Virus record (IMG/VR): IMGVR_UViG_3300048587_001155
Location: 1 to 64,000 of that record
Strand: one strand, 5' to 3'
DNA from: a virus
Length of the DNA: 64,000 nucleotides
This document shows positions 50,583-59,542 of this stretch, in pieces (the first letter of the stretch is position 1; every line of letters starts with the position of its first letter). The notes under the pieces were generated by a model. The model saw only the letters and a list, made by a program, of their open reading frames with translations, did not search any database and had not been told where the DNA came from. The position numbers and the translations under genes are program-made.

Positions 50583-52528
50583 GGTGCGTCTCCTTTCTTT
50601 TCTGCGGACGAACCGTTCGGATCATTTCCCTCTTCACCGGTGGGAGGCACGACCGGCGGGGCGGGAATAAGCTCTTGCATCGAGACGAGGTACTTGGACG
50701 GATCCAGACCTTGCGCCTTCGCCCAATCGGTGAGCAAGGCATTGATTTGATTGACCGCCTGCGGGGTGATTTGGAAGAACTGCATCAGGATCGGCAGGAT
50801 CGTTTGCACAGAGGCGGTCATATTCGCTATTTGCTGCTCTTGATTCGGTTTCTTCACTGAGCCCGCTTCGATGCGGAAATCGAGTTCCCGCATGATTTGT
50901 TCGCGCGTTTGACTCCGAATCGTTTGGTTCCATAGGAACGCTCCCGTCGTCCCGAGAACCGGCTGAATGTCCTTCTCTTCGAGGTGGTACCACGCCGCGA
51001 GGGCCTCCAAGCGGCTCACTTCGGTCATCCAATCCTCGACCTGATTGGCCATCGCCGTGATGCGAATTTGCGAACGATCCCCCTTGAGCGAGGCCTCCTC
51101 GGCCGACCGCATCGCTCCCTGGCCATACATCAACTCCATGAGGCCCGTACGGCGCTCGAAGAGCTGCATCATCAGATCCATGACTTTCCATAGATCCTGG
51201 TTCATCTCGGGGTGCTGAAGAAACTCAATCGAATCCTTGATTGATTTGACCGTCCCGTCGACTTCCACCATCGTCAGGTCCGAACCGTTCTGAATGGCCG
51301 TTTTGAGGTTCTCTTCCAGCCCTGTCTTCATCGCAATAATGTCGCGCGACCGTTTGGCGATGCCGCTGACCAAGAACGAGAAGATCCAGTCAATGGCCTT
51401 CAGTTCAGAAAGAGCAGGGCGGATATGGCTCATGGGCCACGGGGAACGGGGAACTTGATGGAAGTCGAGCAAGGCGAACGGCCATGATCCTTCCGCCCAG
51501 AAAGGGGTAGGCCAAGCCAGCCGATTGGCAATCTCCTCGACGTTCATGGTCTCCGGCTTATAGAGGTTCAAGAAGAAGTTCGAACCTTCCGTGACGACCA
51601 GATAAACGAAATCCCCGATCATCAGATCAATCGCATCCTCTTCCTCGGAGGAGTTCTCCTTTCCGACCAGCGAGGAGAGTCGGTACCCCAAACCGATCTT
51701 CGAGAAGATCTCGTAGAAGACGACGAGATCGGGGTTCGGCTTCTTACGATCCGTTTCCTTCGTGTCGGCGCTATTCGTTCCCGACATCGAACTATCGAGA
51801 TCACCCTTCACTTCACCCGGAGGTAGCTCGAATACCTCCTCCACCTTCCACTTCGGCCAAATCCGCCGGCGAATGACGAATCCCGCATCCTGCAGGGTCT
51901 CGGTATCGGCATCAATCAAGAGATTGTCCACGGTGTCGAATGTGCTCGACACCATTCGCTGTTCCGAGTCCGGCCACGTGACGAGCTCCGTCCAAAGCAC
52001 GCCACGTCCCTTGATCAACGCCTCGTCGACCGCAAGGCGCGCATGCGTCTTGAGTCCGCCTCCGATCATTTCGTTGGGAGTGTAGTTGAGATAGGCTTCC
52101 ATCAGCCGCGCACGAACGCTTGCCACCGCTTCGCGCATCGTTCTCTCTTGCTGAACAATCTGGGCGTACTCAGGGCCATAGAGCAGCGCGATCGAATCGA
52201 TCAAATCGGGGGATGGCCTAAGCGTGCACCGTCGGTTCGGATTCGCATGATACAGGTAGGGGCCGATCACACTTTTCACTTCGAACACTTTGTTGACGTT
52301 CCCGCGGAACATGGGCGTGGGGACGTTGGCATCCTCAGGAGCGAAGAACGAAGACACCTTCTTGCGAAAATCGCTATTGAAGATCTCGCCGGCGTTCCCC
52401 GTGTAAAAGTCCATGGCCGTTTTCGCGTCACTATCGAACGGCTCTTTCGCCTCCTTTGCCTTCTTGACGCGCATTTGCCATCGCTTCACCAGTTCTTTGA
52501 AATTCGTCGGCTTACCCACGGGAGTCAC
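50579..52528 (-). CDS. Portal protein, 649 aa
   Basis: The protein has portal hallmarks: helical N-terminus with FDSDAKTAMDFYTGNAGEIF, the crown/stem region with RNVNKV- and VKSVIGPYLYHANPNRRCT, LLIDADTETLQDAGFVIRRR, and a C-terminal part with RSAEEASLKGDRSQIRITAM and TREQIMRELDFRIEAGS. It lies between terminase and scaffold genes as usual. Twelve copies would form the DNA entry ring. Short-tailed-phage type is inferred from the length and neighbours. Confidence 0.8.
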   Translation of the reverse strand: MTPVGKPTNFKELVKRWQMRVKKAKEAKEPFDSDAKTAMDFYTGNAGEIFNSDFRKKVSSFFAPEDANVPTPMFRGNVNKVFEVKSVIGPYLYHANPNRRCTLRPSPDLIDSIALLYGPEYAQIVQQERTMREAVASVRARLMEAYLNYTPNEMIGGGLKTHARLAVDEALIKGRGVLWTELVTWPDSEQRMVSSTFDTVDNLLIDADTETLQDAGFVIRRRIWPKWKVEEVFELPPGEVKGDLDSSMSGTNSADTKETDRKKPNPDLVVFYEIFSKIGLGYRLSSLVGKENSSEEEDAIDLMIGDFVYLVVTEGSNFFLNLYKPETMNVEEIANRLAWPTPFWAEGSWPFALLDFHQVPRSPWPMSHIRPALSELKAIDWIFSFLVSGIAKRSRDIIAMKTGLEENLKTAIQNGSDLTMVEVDGTVKSIKDSIEFLQHPEMNQDLWKVMDLMMQLFERRTGLMELMYGQGAMRSAEEASLKGDRSQIRITAMANQVEDWMTEVSRLEALAAWYHLEEKDIQPVLGTTGAFLWNQTIRSQTREQIMRELDFRIEAGSVKKPNQEQQIANMTASVQTILPILMQFFQITPQAVNQINALLTDWAKAQGLDPSKYLVSMQELIPAPPVVPPTGEEGNDPNGSSAEKKGDAP

Positions 52529-52578
52529 CTACCTGTAGAAGGGAACTCTCCCCACAAATAGGGGAGAGAGTGGAAACC

Positions 52579-52908
52579 TTACTTGCTCTCAGAACCTTCA
52601 GGGTCGGCTGCCGCCGGGCTGGATTCTTCGCTAGGCAGTAACACTTCGGCAAGCTGCCGCATGATCTTGCCGGATTCGGTGAAGTCCCACTTGTATTGGA
52701 AGCGGTCGTCATTTTTGGCGAGGGTCGGATCGCCCACGAAACGAACGCCGGGATATTCCATTCGGTTGAAGAGATTCACGACGTCGATCGATCCGGGATT
52801 AATGCCTCTCACAATTCCCGGAAAGGGCTGGGGGTTGCCCTCGTCATAGAACTGCACGATCTCGAAGAGATGCGGCTTAGGCATCTCGTATTGCTTTACC
52901 TCAGACAC
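52579..52908 (-). CDS. Small conserved-looking phage protein, 109 aa
   Basis: The product (PHLFEIVQFYDEGNPQPFPGIV, PGSIDVVNLFNRMEYPGVRFVGD) looks like a small beta-barrel with an acidic disordered C-terminus (LLPSEESSPAAADPEGSES). It sits in the 390-base interval between terminase and portal genes on the same strand. Unknown function. Confidence 0.6.
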   Translation of the reverse strand: MSEVKQYEMPKPHLFEIVQFYDEGNPQPFPGIVRGINPGSIDVVNLFNRMEYPGVRFVGDPTLAKNDDRFQYKWDFTESGKIMRQLAEVLLPSEESSPAAADPEGSESK

Positions 52909-52918
52909 GCGAAACTCC

Positions 52919-54757
52919 TTATCTCAGATCCGGCCGTTTGTTGGGCGAAAGATCCACACCTCCTTTCTTTCGCGTTTTAGCGGCACGTTTCGCAAGTCTT
53001 GCCAGTATCGGATCGGAAAGATTATCCCGTCTGTGGCGGGGCCGAACGTACCTTGGTTGCCTTGCCGCGAAGTACTCGGCGCAGGTCACCAGGTGATTAT
53101 CTTTGTCGACTCGCTTATCGGTCGGCTGACCATCGGCCCGTTTCTGATAAACCTGTTTCGACATCTCCCAAACGAAGTTTTTGCACTTGTCCTTGTGGAC
53201 CCGGAGGACGGGAGTATCCGTCTGTGGCCTCATCTCGAGCCATTGCCGGAACGCTTCTTCGCGTCCCTTGATATCCCGGCTGCCGGGCCGAAATCCGTAA
53301 CCGGTCGCGATCGCACGAAGCCCCTTCTTCCGAAACGCCCGCTCATACGACTCCTCGACCGATATCCCGGAACCGATTTGAGTTTGCCGGCCCATCGACA
53401 TATCGATGATGAATTCCTGAAAAGTCTGATTCTCCGACTTTCGTTTCACCAAGTCAGCGAACTTGTCAGCCGACGCGCGCTCGAGATAAACCTCGTCGTA
53501 GAAGTGGACTTCGAACCCGAACTCCAGAGGAGGAATCGCGGCAAACAATCCAGCGGCACGCTGAACGCCAGGATCCACGATGAGGAAGCGACACCAGTCC
53601 GAGGGAATGGGAAAAGCATCGATAATGTGTCCAGGGACCGAAGGCATGCTCGGGCATTTGATTTCAGGAATGAATTCGGGATAGACCCGGAGGGCTCGGC
53701 GCCGCGATTTTCCCTCGTACCTGACCTCCCGTTCCGAAGGACTCAACTTCTTCCAGAATTCTTCTTTCGCTTGCTTGCTGATCGAAGGGTTGTCGTCGAT
53801 GTGAAGAAAGATTTCGACACACGAATCATCGGACGGATTGGCCGCACGATCGCGCATCTCATCGAGAACTTCAGTAGCCGTCTGCGGAGTGGCCGACCAC
53901 TGGAAGAAACCGCCCACTCGATCGACACGTCCACGCACCGCGACTTCCGGGTACCACTCCTCGTTGACGATTTCTTCGTCGAACCAAACGAGATCGTATT
54001 GATCACCCTGAGGAATATCGCCTTCCGATGATGCGAAGAAGATTTCCCAATCGTTGCGGAGTCGGATGCTTGCGGGTTGTCGGTCCCGTTTGTTGTACCA
54101 ACTGATGTCCTTGATCATTCGAGGCGGGATGAGGGGAGGGGCAAGCTTCCATTCATCCTCGCGGCTCATATCAGAGCGATTACTGAACTTCACGGCCCGC
54201 CACTGCCCGGTTTCCAGATCGCGAATGATGCTGAACGCACCGGCGCGTCCGAGTTTCTTCCAGATGATGCGGCCGATATGAGGCCAATCCTTGCCGACGA
54301 CGATCGCGGTTCCGCCGAACTCCGGGGTTCCGAGATATTTTCTCTGACTTGTTCCGCCATGGAGACCCTTGATCGTGCGAGGATGCTGACCGAGAACAAC
54401 CTTTGCAAAGTTGGCCGTAGCGACCGTCGTCTTACCCGAACGGTTCGAACCGATGATGGCGATCTCGGAAGCCTTCGATTTGAACACTTCCCGTTGGCCG
54501 GGATTGATCGGGGTGAAGAGTCGCCAACCCTCGATACGGCGAGCGTTGAACTCTTCCATGATGAGCTGCTCGGTAGGAGTCAGCGTCGCATTCGGTGGAA
54601 GGTGTTGTCTCTCTTCGTCGAGCTTCTTGAGATAGTTGGTTGCCTCTTCCGAAGCCTTGGGGGCTCGCTGACGGAAGGCCTCCATGAGTTGTTCAAGTTC
54701 AGCCGGATTCGTCTTCGGCTGTTTCTTCGGCCGACCCGGTTTCTTCTTCGCTGCCAT
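52919..54757 (-). CDS. terL: Terminase large subunit (ATPase-nuclease)
   Basis: Walker A is IGSNRSGKT (102-110), Walker B YDLVWFDEE (254-262), followed by a coupling motif (WSATPQTATEV). The C-terminal nuclease domain starts at LIVDPGVQRAAGL with further acidic residues (FIIDMSMGRQTQIG). The enzyme packs DNA into the prohead and cuts concatemers. GAGGA precedes the start, which overlaps the 3' end of the small upstream gene by 59 bases. The N-terminus (KKKPGRPKKQPKT) is very basic. Confidence 0.9.
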   Translation of the reverse strand: MAAKKKPGRPKKQPKTNPAELEQLMEAFRQRAPKASEEATNYLKKLDEERQHLPPNATLTPTEQLIMEEFNARRIEGWRLFTPINPGQREVFKSKASEIAIIGSNRSGKTTVATANFAKVVLGQHPRTIKGLHGGTSQRKYLGTPEFGGTAIVVGKDWPHIGRIIWKKLGRAGAFSIIRDLETGQWRAVKFSNRSDMSREDEWKLAPPLIPPRMIKDISWYNKRDRQPASIRLRNDWEIFFASSEGDIPQGDQYDLVWFDEEIVNEEWYPEVAVRGRVDRVGGFFQWSATPQTATEVLDEMRDRAANPSDDSCVEIFLHIDDNPSISKQAKEEFWKKLSPSEREVRYEGKSRRRALRVYPEFIPEIKCPSMPSVPGHIIDAFPIPSDWCRFLIVDPGVQRAAGLFAAIPPLEFGFEVHFYDEVYLERASADKFADLVKRKSENQTFQEFIIDMSMGRQTQIGSGISVEESYERAFRKKGLRAIATGYGFRPGSRDIKGREEAFRQWLEMRPQTDTPVLRVHKDKCKNFVWEMSKQVYQKRADGQPTDKRVDKDNHLVTCAEYFAARQPRYVRPRHRRDNLSDPILARLAKRAAKTRKKGGVDLSPNKRPDLR

Positions 54758-55154
54758 CGTCGAGTTCCTCTTCAGCCGGTGAGACGTCGATCTCGAGAAG
54801 TCCCTTTCGTTCCATCACGCGCGTCATGATCGAGAGTGCCGATTGTTCCAAATCGTTGTCCGATAGAAGAGGAATCGCCTTGTCCATCGCATCGAACGAT
54901 CCGCCGTGCATCTCGGCTTTGCGGCTCGCGCATTTGATGACGAGTTCGAGAATCGACAACTGTTGTTTCAGGCCTCGGGCATCGTTGAACAACAGGAGGA
55001 GAGAATTCGCAATGCCTTCGGCTCCACCAAACTTTCTCGTGATCGCGTCGGCGATCTCGGAGAAGTCCGCTTGGTTCTTCGTCGACATCATCTCCTTGAG
55101 CAGCCCGACCGCTTGAGCGAGCTGCGCAGGATCGGTGCGACCTTTGGCCGGCAT
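54699..55154 (-). CDS. Probable terminase small subunit-like protein, 151 aa
   Basis: ATG 55154 has GAGGAGA upstream and shares one base with the preceding stop (TGATG). The protein is helical (DPAQLAQAVGLLKEMMSTKN, QADFSEIADAITRKFGG) and ends in an acidic tail (SEEETGSAEETAEDESG) encoded by the overlap with the large subunit. Its position directly before the large subunit is the main argument; no helix-turn-helix is obvious. Confidence 0.5.
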   Translation of the reverse strand: MPAKGRTDPAQLAQAVGLLKEMMSTKNQADFSEIADAITRKFGGAEGIANSLLLLFNDARGLKQQLSILELVIKCASRKAEMHGGSFDAMDKAIPLLSDNDLEQSALSIMTRVMERKGLLEIDVSPAEEELDDGSEEETGSAEETAEDESG

Positions 55155-55390
55155 CAACGTCTCCTCTTCTGTTTGCGTTTCCGTTCGGCATGTTGCTTGA
55201 TGGCGGCCGCTCTCAATTTCCAACGCCGAATATCGAGCCAGCGACGGGCAATCCAGATGAGATCGTTCGACATATCATCGCGGGCCCATTCTTCGATCCA
55301 CATGGAATCGAACGCGCGAAGCTCTTCGTAGGTGTACTGCTCGATCGATTCAGGAAGCTTCTTAATGCACTGTCGTTGGGATGTGCCCAT
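55154..55390 (-). CDS. Small basic phage protein, 78 aa
   Basis: The product (LPESIEQYTYEELRAFDSMWIEEWARD ... LDIRRWKLRAAAIKQHAERK) is helical with a strongly basic C-terminus (RKRKQKRRR). Two starts are possible: ATG 55390 with AGAGG upstream, or ATG 55438. The stop overlaps the next start by one base. Position before the terminase genes would fit a DNA-binding packaging partner; this is inference. Confidence 0.55.
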   Translation of the reverse strand: MGTSQRQCIKKLPESIEQYTYEELRAFDSMWIEEWARDDMSNDLIWIARRWLDIRRWKLRAAAIKQHAERKRKQKRRR

Positions 55391-55471
55391 TACGACTAAA
55401 ACCTCTCGGTCGATGATCGAGTCCGAGAGGAGTGCCATGATCCGCCATCGTGCGAGTTGATCAGTCAGGTA

Positions 55472-55789
55472 TCACCCCGAGACTAACTTGTAACCGACGG
55501 GCCCACTTACGAAGCCAGAACACTCCAGTCGCCACAGCATCCCCTTGGCACCCACGCGCAAACGCGTCGACACTGGCGCAGTAAAGAGAATGTCATTTCC
55601 CTCTTCATCTTGGTTGAGCGTCGTGAAAGAGGGTGTGGATGAACGGTCAGCCGGCGGATTGGCGGTTCCCAGCTTAATCGTCGCGGAGAACGGTCCCGTG
55701 AGGATGAGCAAGAGGTCACCGTCGGCTCGCACAAATGCACTGTTGCCGTTCCCTGTGAAAGTCCCCTCAACGACCTGCGGTATGTTCAC
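55472..55789 (-). CDS. Small beta-rich structural protein, 105 aa
   Basis: Alternating short strands (NSAFVRADGDLLLILTGPFS, ATIKLGTANPP, STRLRVGAKGMLWRLECSG) suggest a compact beta-sandwich such as a head-decoration or tailspike-associated protein. It lies 22 bases after the tailspike-like gene. No functional motif. Confidence 0.55.
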   Translation of the reverse strand: MNIPQVVEGTFTGNGNSAFVRADGDLLLILTGPFSATIKLGTANPPADRSSTPSFTTLNQDEEGNDILFTAPVSTRLRVGAKGMLWRLECSGFVSGPVGYKLVSG

Positions 55790-55811
55790 GAACGAGTCTC
55801 CTTTTCAAAGA

Positions 55812-58190
55812 TCAACCAACGATTGGCCCAATAATTCCCTTGTCGCTTCCTCCTCGACCGGAAGACATGACGTCGATCGGCCCAAGCGATGGTTTGCCGG
55901 GCCGCGCCATTCCGAAGAAGTCGTACTCGGGTGCCTTGCACATACCGAGGGACGTGAGCACATCCGAGAATGGATTCGCATTCCCCACCTTGGCCACGGG
56001 GGAATCAGATGCGATCGAGGTACGAAGAGGAAACGAGGCGTTCGCCGCTTGCGTGATACCAGCCAACGAGTCGGCTCCATAAGCGAGTCCGAATACGTCC
56101 GAGTTGGCCACTGACAGATCGATGAAGCCCGTTGCTTGATCGAACCCACGCACCAATGGGAAGCCGCCAGGATTCGCGCCCACCGCGCCGTAGATTCCGA
56201 TGTACCGCAAATAATTCGAGCTGTTGACCGGCAAGTTATTCGCCGAAAATGCTCCCGTCCCGTAACAGACTTTCATCCCCACGGAATAGCCGGCGAGAAG
56301 CGCATCAGGGTTCGAGATGATGCAATTTCCCATCGGAATACCCCACGCGCCCGCCTCGGCAAAATTCGCGTTCGCGATGGCCACATATCCCGTGGAGTCT
56401 CCTCCTCGCACGAGGATTTCACAGTTCATCAGACGAGGTTTAATCGTCGTCGACGTGGTCTGATTGAAAATGCAGAACTGAACGAGGTTGCTGACAGTCC
56501 CCGCTCCCTCGCAGTCGATTTCAAAGATCGAGTTGAGCCATATCGCGTTCGTGCTTCCCGCCCACCAATAAAGCGTGGTGTATCCAGGGCGAATGTAATG
56601 CCTCGTGTTGATGAACATCGTGCGCGAGTAGGCTAGCATCGCCGGCTGCTGAGCGACACTTCGGTATCGTGGAGATTGCCAATCGATGATGATGACCTTG
56701 TACGTGGTCGGGTCATTCTCCGTTCCGGCGAGAAAAGCATTCTGCCCTCTCAATTCATCCGAAAAGGTCCATGCCTCACAAGCGACCGTCGCGTTCGGAT
56801 ATTGATCCCGCTCATCGATGATTCGATTGCTGATGTTGAGATAGAGAGCAACCGGAAAGCACGGCGTTCCGCCAGTCCCGTTACTCGCTCCACTCGGGAA
56901 ACCGGTATGTCCGTAGAACGCGGGAACCTTGTCGACCTGGCCGGGGCCTGTAAATGTGTTGGCCGCGTACAAGGTCGTATTCGTGGAATCGACCGGCAAG
57001 CATCCGAATCGAATCACATTCCCTACGAAATAGGTCTCGTGATTTCCTTGGGCAGAGAATGAATTGAGACAGCTCGCGCCACCGGAAGGAGAGGTATAGC
57101 CGACGACACAGTTCTCGACGAAGTGGACACCCCCTTGATGATTTCCCGTCGCGATGTCGTCCGCCTCGTGAGAGATCATGTGACGACCGCCATAGTACGA
57201 CTCACAGTTCGCGATATAGGCGACATCCTCTGTGCCGCCGCCGTTTCGTATGCCGCTGGCGTTCTGATAGCTGATCGACTGACAACCGAAGCCCTCGAAG
57301 CAAAGGCCCTCGACCCATAACCGACTCGCACCGTTCTTGATTCGGAGACCATCGGGAGCGCTGTTATTGCTTCCCACGCCGGGCGTAGCCTCGAAACAGG
57401 TTCCCGCGCTGATGGCATTGGGATCCGCTACCGTGCGAAGGAGGTTCCCGAAATTGACGTTCACGACACCATTGGAGTCGCAATAGAACGAGAGATCCTG
57501 AGCTTCGATCTTGGCGTAAGCCGTCGCATCCTGACCAGCGGAGACGCTCGTACCAGAGCAATAAGTGAACGGATCGCACCAGGTGATGATGTTGGCGAAG
57601 CCGGCGAGCGTAGCGGAACGATCGAACCGGAACCAACCGATCGTGGTGGCGTTAGTGGGATTGAGAACCGTGGCACTGGCCGTCAACGATACTTGCCGGC
57701 GATTCGTGGCTCCTCCAGGAGTCGTTACGGTCACACCGTTCAGCCATTGAATGGTGAAGGCTGAAATGATCGGCTTGACCATCTTCGTGTCGGAACCTGC
57801 AACGTTAGGCCCATAACTTCCGAAATGAAGCGCATCGGTCGACACTTCCAGTCCAGAAGCGTCCCGAATCATCGTCCCTCTCTTGAACAGGAATGCGGTA
57901 TTCGTCACGGGCGTCGCGAAACCAGCCTGCCCCCCAATGGTGGTACCGTCGCCGGTCAATGCCTTGCGAACGTTCGTGAGCGTCTTCCACGGGGTGGCCT
58001 GGCTTTGAGCCTGCGTTTTCGTGTTGTTGTCATCGCCATTGACCGGGTCGATGTAAAACGTGGTCGCTCTCTTAAAGACGCATTGGCGCCTCCGACGATC
58101 CCGAAGCGTCTGAGTCCACGGCAGGAACTTCGAAGAGGTTTGCGCGGGCATCGCCCCAGCAACGGCAGAAAACGTGCTCACGTTCGGCAT
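55812..58190 (-). CDS. Beta-helix tailspike-like protein, 792 aa
   Basis: FYIDPVNGDDNNTKTQAQSQ followed by PWKTLTNVRKAL is the start of pectate-lyase-type right-handed beta-helix proteins. Later coils include LWVEGLCFEGFGCQSISYQN, VAYIANCESYYGGRHMI and VHFVENCVVGYTS. Such proteins degrade or bind surface polysaccharides and serve as phage tailspikes. It heads the head-gene block, before the terminase genes rather than after the tail genes, which is unusual. No signal peptide, so it is virion-bound rather than exported. Confidence 0.75.
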   Translation of the reverse strand: MPNVSTFSAVAGAMPAQTSSKFLPWTQTLRDRRRRQCVFKRATTFYIDPVNGDDNNTKTQAQSQATPWKTLTNVRKALTGDGTTIGGQAGFATPVTNTAFLFKRGTMIRDASGLEVSTDALHFGSYGPNVAGSDTKMVKPIISAFTIQWLNGVTVTTPGGATNRRQVSLTASATVLNPTNATTIGWFRFDRSATLAGFANIITWCDPFTYCSGTSVSAGQDATAYAKIEAQDLSFYCDSNGVVNVNFGNLLRTVADPNAISAGTCFEATPGVGSNNSAPDGLRIKNGASRLWVEGLCFEGFGCQSISYQNASGIRNGGGTEDVAYIANCESYYGGRHMISHEADDIATGNHQGGVHFVENCVVGYTSPSGGASCLNSFSAQGNHETYFVGNVIRFGCLPVDSTNTTLYAANTFTGPGQVDKVPAFYGHTGFPSGASNGTGGTPCFPVALYLNISNRIIDERDQYPNATVACEAWTFSDELRGQNAFLAGTENDPTTYKVIIIDWQSPRYRSVAQQPAMLAYSRTMFINTRHYIRPGYTTLYWWAGSTNAIWLNSIFEIDCEGAGTVSNLVQFCIFNQTTSTTIKPRLMNCEILVRGGDSTGYVAIANANFAEAGAWGIPMGNCIISNPDALLAGYSVGMKVCYGTGAFSANNLPVNSSNYLRYIGIYGAVGANPGGFPLVRGFDQATGFIDLSVANSDVFGLAYGADSLAGITQAANASFPLRTSIASDSPVAKVGNANPFSDVLTSLGMCKAPEYDFFGMARPGKPSLGPIDVMSSGRGGSDKGIIGPIVG

Positions 58191-58280
58191 GGTTCATTCC
58201 CATCAACGACTAGTGACCTTTCGCACCCGACAAATAGCCTTTCGACCGTGGAAACTTCAACCGGACCAAGAAATGAAAGA

Positions 58281-58305
58281 GCCCGTCCCCCACGAGGAGA
58301 CGGGC
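58281..58305 (-). terminator. Terminator-like hairpin between lysis-side and head operons
   Basis: GCCCGTC (58281-58287) and GACGGGC (58299-58305) form a 7-bp stem; on the minus strand it is followed by a U-rich stretch (TCTTTCATTTCTT). It lies downstream of the AQPV-repeat gene and upstream of the tailspike-like gene, separating two operons read in the same direction. Confidence 0.55.
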
Positions 58306-58382
58306 CATATCAAGTTTTATGTGCGGTACGGGAGTCACTCGACGGAAACGAGACGCCGAGCGACTCCCTATCAGGGTTTGAC

Positions 58383-58751
58383 TTATCGCGTGACGATCCG
58401 CTGAGTCGTTCTCGATCGATTCCCCAGAAAGGGCAGGCGGGAATTCTGAGTCGTCGTCGTGATCTTTTGGAACCTCGGCGCCGCGACTGCCTGGATCGGT
58501 GCCACCGCCGTCGAATAGGCTACATTCGCTTGGGCAACGATCGGCTGGAATTGCACCGGCGCCGCGACATAAGACGCAACGACAGGCTGCGCGATGACCG
58601 CCTGTGCGTATACCGGTTGTGCGATGACCGGCTGAGCCACAACGGCCTGTTGCACAATGGCTTGCCCTCCGCATCCCGCGAAAGATCGGCCCGGCACGAT
58701 TGCCACAAGGCCGAGAACCAAAAGAGCAAAAAGCAGATGAAACGTCCTCAT
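58383..58751 (-). CDS. Secreted AQPV-repeat protein, 122 aa
   Basis: A typical signal peptide (FHLLFALLVLGLVAIVPGRSFAG) is followed by repeated VxAQPV units (VVAQPVIAQPVYAQAVIAQP). Repeats of this kind are common in exported planctomycete proteins. Start overlaps the previous stop (ATGA), so it is coupled to the haem-motif protein upstream. Extracytoplasmic location is well supported; the role is unknown. Confidence 0.65.
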   Translation of the reverse strand: MRTFHLLFALLVLGLVAIVPGRSFAGCGGQAIVQQAVVAQPVIAQPVYAQAVIAQPVVASYVAAPVQFQPIVAQANVAYSTAVAPIQAVAAPRFQKITTTTQNSRLPFLGNRSRTTQRIVTR

Positions 58752-59542
58752 CGGAGAGGCTCCTTAAATCGAGTGTCGACGATCCCACGCAAATCACCTG
58801 ACTTGCTCGGATGGGAGTCGTCGAGAATCTTCAGGCCGGGGGGAATTCGGAGGCGATAAGGAAGCGAGTTCGACTCACGCGCGGGCATCTCGCCGATGGC
58901 CGATCCGAAATCGACGAGTCGCCCGTTTTCATCGACTCTGCCAAATCGCCATAAGTTCGTCGAAGATTGCGATCCAGGCATAGGAGGGGCCGGCGTTGGC
59001 TTGGCTCCGGGAATCGCTTTCAGGGCCTCGAGTAATGCCTTCGGATCTTGCCCCATCCACTGGTCGAACAGAATAGATTCCTCATCCGACAGAGGCTGAT
59101 CCGGAGGCATGCTTCCCATGCGAACCCGAGTGGCGATTAAGACCTTCGTCTTGACGTCGTACATCCCTTCCTGATCGAGACGAAGCCCCCCTTTGGCAGA
59201 ATCACCACTGTGGCAGCTCGAGCACTTCGTCGTCATCAATTCCTGAATCTGCTCATCGAGAGGAGTCGATCCGATCCGCGGAGCCCCGCCGGTTGTTCCT
59301 GGCTGGCAGTTCGCCAAGGCCTGCTCGATTCGGGCGAGCCGCTCGTTCATCTCGTCCACCTTTCGGCCGGCGAGCAGATTCTCCCTTTCCTGGCCAACGA
59401 CGTACGTCCAGAATGGATCCGGTACGGGGATGGTCACCGCACTGACGTAGGGTGTCACCGCTTGCACCTGCTGAACCGCACAAGCCTGTTGTCCGCACTG
59501 CGACGGAAGAAACGTGACCAAAAGGGTCGCTAATAAAATCAT
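58748..59542 (-). CDS. Secreted c-type cytochrome-domain protein, 264 aa
   Basis: ATG 59542 overlaps the preceding stop as ATGA, far better than the TTG at 59602. The N-terminus MILLATLLVTFLPSQCGQQ is a signal (possibly lipoprotein) peptide. MTTKCSSCHSGDSAKGGLRLD is a CxxCH haem-attachment site in the planctomycete cytochrome C style, with MPPDQPLSDEESILFDQWMG as the following helix. A coiled segment (NLLAGRKVDEMNERLARIEQ) precedes it. Electron transfer is possible if haem is attached; it lies in a phage operon, which is unexpected. Confidence 0.75.
   Translation of the reverse strand: MILLATLLVTFLPSQCGQQACAVQQVQAVTPYVSAVTIPVPDPFWTYVVGQERENLLAGRKVDEMNERLARIEQALANCQPGTTGGAPRIGSTPLDEQIQELMTTKCSSCHSGDSAKGGLRLDQEGMYDVKTKVLIATRVRMGSMPPDQPLSDEESILFDQWMGQDPKALLEALKAIPGAKPTPAPPMPGSQSSTNLWRFGRVDENGRLVDFGSAIGEMPARESNSLPYRLRIPPGLKILDDSHPSKSGDLRGIVDTRFKEPLR

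Noticed and set aside
53033-54031. 332-codon plus frame opposite the terminase gene
   Set aside because: Antisense shadow; the minus strand carries clear Walker and nuclease motifs.
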